Source: Pseudomonadota bacterium (GTDB lineage Bacteria; Myxococcota; UBA9042; PHBI01). Taken from it: a stretch of DNA of 18,503 nucleotides. The notes below the pieces were generated by a model. The model worked only from the letters and a program-made list of their open reading frames with translations, was not told the DNA's origin and did not search any database. Positions 13,689-18,503 of the stretch are shown one piece after another; the first letter of the stretch is position 1, and each line of letters starts with the position of its first letter. A program made the translations under genes and the position numbers. The stretch spans positions 1-18,503 of the forward strand of contig SYAK01000370.1 in the NCBI GenBank assembly GCA_005788935.1. The letters are read 5' to 3'.

Positions 13689-15023
13689 TCAACCCTGAGG
13701 CGCGAAGCCCGCCCGGGCCACGCACTCCGAGAGCGCCTTGCGCGCCCGCTCGCCGATGGCCGACTTGTCCCAGCGCACGAGCGCCCCGCGATTGACGAGG
13801 TGTTCGCCCTGGACGAAGACGTGGCGGACAGACGCCCGCTCGGTCGCGTAGACGAGGCGAGAGATAGTGGTCCCGCCCGGGCCGTCGAGCACATCGTCAA
13901 GCCCCACCACCTGCAGGTCCGCGAGGAACCCGGCCTTCACCTGTCCGAGGTCGTGGCCGTGCCCGATGGCCTCGGCGCCCGCCCGCGTCGCGAGATGCAG
14001 CGCCTCCTCGGCGGGCATGATCATCGGCCCGTAGCGCGGCTTCTGCAGCAGCGCGGCGGTGCGCATCTCGGTCCACATGTCGAGGCGGTTGTTGCAGGGG
14101 GCGCCGTCCGCGCCAAGCGACACATGCACCCCGCTGCGACGCAGGCGCGGCACGTCACAGAGGCCGCTCGCGAGCTTGAGGTTCGAGCTCGGGCAGTGCG
14201 CGACGCGCGTCCCGTCGGTCGCGAGGGCGGTGATCTCCTCGCCGTCGACGTGGATGCAGTGCGCGAGGATGGCGCGCGGCCCGCGGACGCCGAGGTCGCG
14301 GAGTGCCAGGACGTTCTTCTTGCCGCCGGTGCGGGCGCGGACGACGTTGACCTCGTCCTTGTTCTCGGACGCGTGGGTGTGAATCCACAGCCCGCGCTTC
14401 TCGGCCTCCTCGGCGACGCGCCGGATGAGGTCGTCGGTGCACGAGATCATGAAGCGTGGCGCAAACCCGTAACGGATGCGGCCATGATCGAACCCATCCC
14501 AGCGCTCGGCCAGCGCCAGCGACTCGGTGAGGCTCGCCTCGGTCTCCTCCCGCAGCCCCTCGGGCCCGCCGGGGTCGTCCATCATGCACTTCCCGGCCAC
14601 CGCCCGGAGCCCGCCGCCCGCGAGCGCCGTGAAGACCGCCTCGGTGTGACGCACCGTGCCCATGTCGACGATCGCGGTCGTGCCACCGAGCAGCAGCTCG
14701 GCGATCCCGAGCTCGGCCGAGGCCCGCAGCGTGGCCGCGGAGTGCGACGCCTCGAGGGGCCAGAGTCGCTCGGCGAGCCAGTCGAGCAGCGCAAGATCGT
14801 CAGCGAGGTTGCGAAACAGCGTCTGGCACAGATGCACGTGCGTCTGCACGAAGCCGGGCAGCACGACGCAGCCCGTCGCGTCCACGATGGCCTCGTCGCT
14901 CGCGGCTTTCAGCCCCGCGCCGACCTCGACGATGGCCCGCCCGCGAACGCGCACGTCGCGGACCCCGACGGTCATGGCGTCGTCCATCGCGACGACCGTC
15001 CCGCCGCGGATCAGCACGTTCAT
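13689..15023 (-). CDS. Amidohydrolase: SAH/MTA/5'-deoxyadenosine deaminase-like
   Basis: A 444-residue metal-dependent hydrolase of the ATZ/TRZ (MtaD/DadD) family. Metal and catalytic residues are visible: H62 and H64 in QTHVHLCQ, H217 and E220 in HTHASE, H255 and H258 in LAHCIH, and D306 in SLGADGAPCNN. HCPSSNLKLASG (276-287) is characteristic of S-adenosylhomocysteine, methylthioadenosine and 5'-deoxyadenosine deaminases, which convert the adenine ring to hypoxanthine with release of ammonia. Guanine deaminase and chlorohydrolase relatives are the main alternatives. ATG 15023 overlaps the cytidine deaminase stop (ATGA), so it is part of the salvage operon. The product inosine-type nucleoside would be a natural substrate for the purine nucleoside phosphorylase encoded upstream. 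Family strong, substrate inferred. Confidence 0.88.
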   Translation of the reverse strand: MNVLIRGGTVVAMDDAMTVGVRDVRVRGRAIVEVGAGLKAASDEAIVDATGCVVLPGFVQTHVHLCQTLFRNLADDLALLDWLAERLWPLEASHSAATLRASAELGIAELLLGGTTAIVDMGTVRHTEAVFTALAGGGLRAVAGKCMMDDPGGPEGLREETEASLTESLALAERWDGFDHGRIRYGFAPRFMISCTDDLIRRVAEEAEKRGLWIHTHASENKDEVNVVRARTGGKKNVLALRDLGVRGPRAILAHCIHVDGEEITALATDGTRVAHCPSSNLKLASGLCDVPRLRRSGVHVSLGADGAPCNNRLDMWTEMRTAALLQKPRYGPMIMPAEEALHLATRAGAEAIGHGHDLGQVKAGFLADLQVVGLDDVLDGPGGTTISRLVYATERASVRHVFVQGEHLVNRGALVRWDKSAIGERARKALSECVARAGFAPQG

Positions 15024-15439
15024 CGCTGCACCAGCCCTTCGCCGTCGTAGGCGAACGGGAGCAGCTCGCGCACCTGCGCCTCGCGTCGGAGCCCCCCTGT
15101 CGTGACAGCGATGACGCGGGCGTCGCGCGCGAGCTCGTAGAGCGCCTGCGAGCACATGCCGCACGGCATCACCGCGACGGGCGCGTCGGTCGCGACGACG
15201 ACGAGATCAAAGCCCGAGGCGCCCTCGGTGACCGCGGTCCCGAGGGCCGTCCGCTCGGCGCAGCACCCGACCGGAAAGCTCGCGTTCTCGACGTTGACGC
15301 CGAGGAATACACGCCCGTCGGACGCCCTGAGCGCCGCCCCGACCGCAAAGCGGCTGTAGGGCGCGTGGGCGCGCGCGCGGATGGCCAGCGCCGCCGCGAC
15401 GAGGTCGGCGTCGGAGTTGCCGGTCACAGCGCCGCTCAT
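15020..15439 (-). CDS. cdd: Cytidine deaminase
   Basis: A 139-residue protein of the small homotetrameric cytidine deaminase class. YSRFAVGAAL (28-37) is the substrate-binding N-terminal motif. NVENASFPVGCCAERTA (49-65) contains the first zinc Cys (C60) and the catalytic Glu (E62). PCGMCSQ (92-98) supplies the other two zinc Cys, C93 and C96. It deaminates cytidine and deoxycytidine to uridine and deoxyuridine, which the pyrimidine-nucleoside phosphorylase of the same operon can split. Both ends overlap neighbours by four bases (ATGA with the purine phosphorylase stop and with the deaminase start), so translation is coupled on both sides. All catalytic residues are present and the length is normal. 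Confidence 0.96.
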   Translation of the reverse strand: MSGAVTGNSDADLVAAALAIRARAHAPYSRFAVGAALRASDGRVFLGVNVENASFPVGCCAERTALGTAVTEGASGFDLVVVATDAPVAVMPCGMCSQALYELARDARVIAVTTGGLRREAQVRELLPFAYDGEGLVQR

Positions 15440-16293
15440 GCGTCGCCCTCCCGTGCGGCGAGCAGGCGCGCGAAGCCCGTGACGAGCGCCAGCAGCCGCG
15501 GCCCGGCCTCATTGGCTGTCGCGGCGACCTCGGCGTGGTCGAGCGTCTGGGCCGACACACCGGCCGCATGGTTCGTGACGCACGAGAGACCCACGACCTT
15601 GATGCCCATGTGGTTGAGCGCGATGGTCTCATGCACCGTGCTCATGCCGACGAGCGACGCGCCAAGGACTCGCAGCATGCGCACCTCGGCGGGCGTCTCG
15701 TAGGACGGACCGAGCACGCTGACGTAGACCCCCGTATGCAGTGGGACCGCCGCCTCGGCGGCCGCTGTCTCGAAGAGCGCCCCGAGCGTCGGGCAGTAGG
15801 CGTGGGACATGTCCGGAAAGCGCGGCCCGAGCTGCGCGACGTTCGGCCCGACGAGCGGGTTGCGGCCCGTCAGGTTGATGTGGTCCGAGATGCGGCAGAG
15901 GGCCCCGGGCTTCAGCCACGGGTCGACGCCGCCCGCCGCGTTCGTCACGAGAAACTTCCGCGCGCCGAGCAGCCCGACGAGCCGCACGCCGAAGACCGCC
16001 TCGTCGGGGGAGTGCCCCTCGTAGCCGTGGATGCGCCCCGCGAGGACGGCGACAGGCAGCCCCGCGAGGTGGCCGAGCACGAGCTCGCCCGCGTGCCCCA
16101 CGACGGTGGGCGCGAACATGTGCGGGATGTCCCCGAACGGGATGCGGACGGCGCCCTCGACGAGCCCCGCGAGCGCGCCGAGGCCGCTGCCAGCGACGAC
16201 GCCAAGGACTGGCACGAGCCCGGAGCGGGACCGGACGAAGGCGACCGCCTGCTGGAGCTGGTCGTAGGGACTCAAACCTTCGTGATGACTCAT
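15436..16293 (-). CDS. Purine nucleoside phosphorylase, trimeric class
   Basis: A 285-residue PNP of the low-molecular-mass trimeric family (PunA/XapA type). Phosphate-site GSGLG is at 35-39, HAGE at 67-70, GRIHGYEGH at 86-94, VTNAAGG at 116-122, SDHINLTGRNPL at 136-147, GPSYETPAE at 195-203, MSTVHE at 217-222 and VTNHAAG at 239-245. E199 and N241 are at the positions that in this class recognise 6-oxopurines, so inosine and guanosine are the expected substrates. It cleaves them with phosphate to a base and ribose-1-phosphate. ATG 16293 has GGAG about 11 bases upstream. It starts 37 bases after the pyrimidine phosphorylase and overlaps cdd by four bases. Whether xanthosine is also used cannot be told. 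Confidence 0.94.
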   Translation of the reverse strand: MSHHEGLSPYDQLQQAVAFVRSRSGLVPVLGVVAGSGLGALAGLVEGAVRIPFGDIPHMFAPTVVGHAGELVLGHLAGLPVAVLAGRIHGYEGHSPDEAVFGVRLVGLLGARKFLVTNAAGGVDPWLKPGALCRISDHINLTGRNPLVGPNVAQLGPRFPDMSHAYCPTLGALFETAAAEAAVPLHTGVYVSVLGPSYETPAEVRMLRVLGASLVGMSTVHETIALNHMGIKVVGLSCVTNHAAGVSAQTLDHAEVAATANEAGPRLLALVTGFARLLAAREGDA

Positions 16294-16330
16294 GGTCGTT
16301 GGTACTCCAATGATCTTTCTGACAGGTCGC

Positions 16331-17617
16331 TCAGCCCCAGCGCTCGAGGATGAGAGGGCGCGGACCGGGTGCTACGTCGCCGATTTCATAAGCATCCCGG
16401 ATGCGAACGAGCTGTGCCTCGACAGGCGGGCGCGCGGCCCCGTAGTACAGCGTCGCGAGCGGGTCGCCGGCGGCCACCCGGTCGCCGACCTTGGCCTCGA
16501 CGCGCATTCCGACGACGGGGTCGATGACGTCACCCGCCTTGAGACGCCCAGCCCCGAGCGCGGTCGCGACGAGCCCGAGGGTCTTGCTGTCGATGGCCGT
16601 GACGAAGCCCGCCTGGCCGGCGCGGATGACGACCGAATGCTCGGGGCGGGGGATGCGCGTCTGGTCGCCGCCCTGCGCCGCCACCATCCGATCCCAGCGG
16701 TCGAGCGCCGTGCCGTCATGGAGGCTCTTGCGGATGGCCGCCTGGCCCTCCTCGGCCGAGACGCCGCGGGCGATCTCGACCATCGCGCCGCCGAGGACCA
16801 CGGTCAGCTCCTCGATGTCGGGCGGGCCCTCGCCGCGCAGCGTCGCGATGGACTCCTCGACCTCGAGGGAGTTGCCGATGAGGCGCCCGAGCGGCTCGTC
16901 CATGCGCGTCAGGATGGTGATGACGCGGCAGCCCGTCGCCTCGCCGACGGCGATCATCGCGCGGGCGAGCTCGCGGGCCTGCTCGAGGGTGCGCATGAAG
17001 GCGCCCGCCCCGACCTTGATGTCGAGGACGAGGCCCTCGATGCCCTCGGCGAGCTTCTTGCCCATGATGGAGGCACAGATGAGCGGGATCGACTCGACCG
17101 TCGCCGTGACGTCGCGCAGCGCGTAGAGGCGCTTGTCGGCGGGTGCGATCTCTTCCGTCTGACCGATGATGCAGCAGCCGACGTCGGCGAGGATGGCCTT
17201 GAAACGCTCGACAGGCAGCGACGCGTCATAGCCGGGGATGGCCTCGAGCTTGTCGACGGTGCCGCCCGTGTGGCCGAGCCCGCGGCCCGCCACCATCGGC
17301 ACGATGACGCCGCAGGCCGCCGCTGCTGGCGCGAGCGGCAGCGAAATCTTGTCGCCGACGCCGCCCGTCGAGTGCTTGTCGACGCGGCCCGGCCCCAGCT
17401 CCGAGAGGTCGAGGACGCGCCCTGAGTGCAGCATCGCGTGGGTCCACGTGCCGGTCTCGCGCGCGTCGAGCCCCCGGAAGTAGACCGCCATCGCCATCGC
17501 GGCCATCTGGTAGGACGGCACGCGGTCGTGTGCGTACTCGTTGATGAGATGACGGATCTCCTCGTCCGAGAGGATCCCTCCGTCGCGCTTCTTCGCGATG
17601 AGCTCCACGATGTTCAA
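16331..17617 (-). CDS. Pyrimidine-nucleoside/thymidine phosphorylase
   Basis: A 428-residue enzyme that splits thymidine, deoxyuridine and, in Pdp-type enzymes, uridine, releasing (deoxy)ribose-1-phosphate. The phosphate-binding signature KHSTGGVGDK is at 81-90, followed by GRGLGHTGGTVDKLE (111-125). R168, S183 and K187 match the nucleoside-binding Arg/Ser/Lys of DeoA. The alpha/beta domain and C-terminal domain are complete. The start codon is TTG at 17617; the sequence from it (MNIVELIAKKRDG) aligns with the N-terminus of known Pdp enzymes, and a GGGGGA stretch lies about four bases upstream. It is the first gene of the salvage operon. Length and sequence look closer to Pdp (broad pyrimidine specificity) than to enterobacterial DeoA, but the choice is not certain. 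Confidence 0.94.
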   Translation of the reverse strand: MNIVELIAKKRDGGILSDEEIRHLINEYAHDRVPSYQMAAMAMAVYFRGLDARETGTWTHAMLHSGRVLDLSELGPGRVDKHSTGGVGDKISLPLAPAAAACGVIVPMVAGRGLGHTGGTVDKLEAIPGYDASLPVERFKAILADVGCCIIGQTEEIAPADKRLYALRDVTATVESIPLICASIMGKKLAEGIEGLVLDIKVGAGAFMRTLEQARELARAMIAVGEATGCRVITILTRMDEPLGRLIGNSLEVEESIATLRGEGPPDIEELTVVLGGAMVEIARGVSAEEGQAAIRKSLHDGTALDRWDRMVAAQGGDQTRIPRPEHSVVIRAGQAGFVTAIDSKTLGLVATALGAGRLKAGDVIDPVVGMRVEAKVGDRVAAGDPLATLYYGAARPPVEAQLVRIRDAYEIGDVAPGPRPLILERWG

Positions 17618-17812
17618 GCGGTCCCCCGAGGCTTCGTGCTGACGAGCGCGGTCTGTGTCACCGGGACCGCGCGCGCGGCGCCGGCAGGTTTCGATCCTAG
17701 AACGATTTCGCGCCGCCGTGAAGCGAAGACCGCGGCCGGAACGGGGCCGTCGTGACGCGCCAGCGCGAGGGCGCCCCCCCGGCGGCCCGGAGCGCGCCGT
17801 CAGATGGGTACC
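17618..17812. other. Longest gene-free stretch, operon leader and promoter region
   Basis: 195 bases between the TTG start of the pyrimidine phosphorylase and the stop of the pseudouridine synthase gene, both on the minus strand. It holds the candidate promoter at 17694-17722. Near 17760-17800 there is a very GC-rich stretch with a C7 run and GGGCGCCC-type symmetry that could fold as a GC hairpin after the synthase gene; no clear T-run follows it. GGTGACACA occurs at 17654-17662 on the minus strand, the same 9-mer as at 11156-11164. No small open frame with a good start was found. Confidence 0.5.
17694..17722 (-). promoter_or_regulatory. Candidate sigma-70-type promoter of the nucleoside operon
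   Basis: On the minus strand TTCACG (plus 17717-17722) and TAGGAT (plus 17694-17699) are separated by exactly 17 bases. Each hexamer matches the E. coli consensus at 4 of 6 positions. The predicted start of transcription would leave a leader of about 70 bases before the TTG start. This is pattern matching only, in a genome whose sigma-factor consensus is not known. Confidence 0.4.
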
Positions 17813-18503
17813 TCAGGCGTGAAAGCCGATGTACTTCAGCAGCTTGGCCAGATCTGGCGGCGGCGGCGCGGTGAAGGTCACGGGGGCCTCGCGCTCCGGG
17901 TGGGTGACGGTCAGGCTGCGGGCATGCAGCGCCTGGCGGGCGGTCGCGGGCAGGTTCGCGGGCAGCGTCGGACGGACCGCGCCGCGCGGCGGGTGGTACT
18001 GGCGCTCGCCGATGAGCGGGTGACCCGCGAGCGCCGCCTGCAGGCGGATCTGGTTGCGGCGCCCGGTCTCGAGGCGGACCTCGAGCAGGCTCACGGCGGC
18101 TGGCTGCGCGTCGGCGTCCGGGTTCCAGGTCGACCCGAGCCAGCGCCAGGCGGCGCGCGCGAGGCTCGCTTCGGGGGCGTCCGGCGGCGTCGGAAGCTGC
18201 CGGTTCGTCTCCGCGTCCCAGCGCATCCAGTTCTCCCAGTGGCCGCCGACCGTTGCGCGACGCGGGTCGGTCCCGCGCGGGGCTGGGCTGCCTGCGACAA
18301 TGGCCCAGTAGACCCGCTCGGGGGTGTGGGCGGCGAACTGGTCGCGGAGATGCACCTCGGCCTCGGGCGTGCAGGCGAAGAGCAGCACCCCCGAAGTGTC
18401 GCGGTCGATGCGGTGGACGACGTGACAGGTCGCACCCTCGCCATGGCGCGCCACGAGGTACTCGCCGACCACGTCGTGGGCGTTCGCCTCCTGCTTCTTC
18501 TGC
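17813..18503 (-). CDS. RluA-family pseudouridine synthase, N-terminus cut off
   Basis: 229 residues are visible, reading in from the right edge; the true start lies beyond the window. RluA-family enzymes isomerise specific uridines to pseudouridine in rRNA or tRNA. The catalytic motif HRIDRDTSG is at visible residues 30-38, its first Asp being the nucleophile. ERVYWAIV (about 76-83) and GRRNQIRLQAALAGHPLIGE are the family's later conserved blocks. The frame stays open to the edge (QKKQEANAHDV), which would be the segment after the usual KPAG motif. A GTG at 18472 is inside the conserved domain and is not a credible start. The C-terminus ends in KYIGFHA. Target uridine and paralogue (RluA, RluC, RluD or TruC type) cannot be assigned. 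Confidence 0.9.
   Translation of the reverse strand, partial: QKKQEANAHDVVGEYLVARHGEGATCHVVHRIDRDTSGVLLFACTPEAEVHLRDQFAAHTPERVYWAIVAGSPAPRGTDPRRATVGGHWENWMRWDAETNRQLPTPPDAPEASLARAAWRWLGSTWNPDADAQPAAVSLLEVRLETGRRNQIRLQAALAGHPLIGERQYHPPRGAVRPTLPANLPATARQALHARSLTVTHPEREAPVTFTAPPPPDLAKLLKYIGFHA

Noticed and set aside
13398..15050. A 550-codon plus-strand open frame opposite the deaminase gene
   Set aside because: It is antisense to an amidohydrolase with all metal ligands; its own product has no recognisable domain.
1..18503. Mobile elements, CRISPR arrays, tRNA or rRNA genes, prophage or restriction systems
   Set aside because: No direct repeat arrays, transposase or integrase motifs, tRNA cloverleaf-like sequence or rRNA segment was seen on reading both strands, and composition is even across the window.

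Overview
The window is about 18.5 kb of very GC-rich, densely coded bacterial DNA (roughly 70% G+C by eye), with strong third-position GC bias and many 4-base start/stop overlaps. An outer-membrane beta-barrel gene, a probable lipoprotein and several signal peptides point to a Gram-negative organism. The gene set (MrfA/MrfB pair, VF530 protein, lamin-tail protein, FadL-type barrel beside a helical lipoprotein) would fit a Myxococcota or related deltaproteobacterial lineage. That placement is inference; there is no rRNA or tRNA marker here.

Left region (1-5495), DNA and RNA maintenance: the C-terminal end of a SMUG1-type uracil-DNA glycosylase runs rightward and meets a leftward gene run. Read from its promoter end at 5495, that run is an MrfA-like DUF1998 helicase, an MrfB-like exonuclease (start overlapping the helicase stop), the exonuclease VII small subunit XseB, a TlyA-type rRNA methyltransferase and a VF530-family DNA-binding protein.

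Middle region (5639-11096): a small charged helical protein diverges from mrfA. A SufU/IscU-like scaffold gene and a membrane protein with repeated winged-helix-like segments form a leftward pair. Diverging from them, a VWA-domain protein and a divergent adenylosuccinate-synthetase homologue form a translationally coupled rightward pair. The homologue keeps the catalytic Asp/His signatures but has lost the canonical aspartate-binding loop and the GTP-base lysine, so it is the best candidate here for an undescribed activity. A secreted lamin-tail-domain protein is convergent with it.

Right region (11213-17617): one leftward operon of pyrimidine-nucleoside phosphorylase, purine nucleoside phosphorylase, cytidine deaminase, SAH/MTA/5'-deoxyadenosine-type deaminase, a probable lipoprotein and a FadL-family outer-membrane barrel. 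Three of its five junctions are ATGA overlaps. The enzymes would release bases and sugar phosphates from nucleosides; the coupled surface proteins suggest, but do not prove, a nucleoside uptake route. The right edge holds a partial RluA-family pseudouridine synthase.

No tRNA, rRNA, CRISPR array, insertion sequence, integrase or prophage gene was seen. No gene-free stretch exceeds 300 bases; the longest is about 195 bases (17618-17812).
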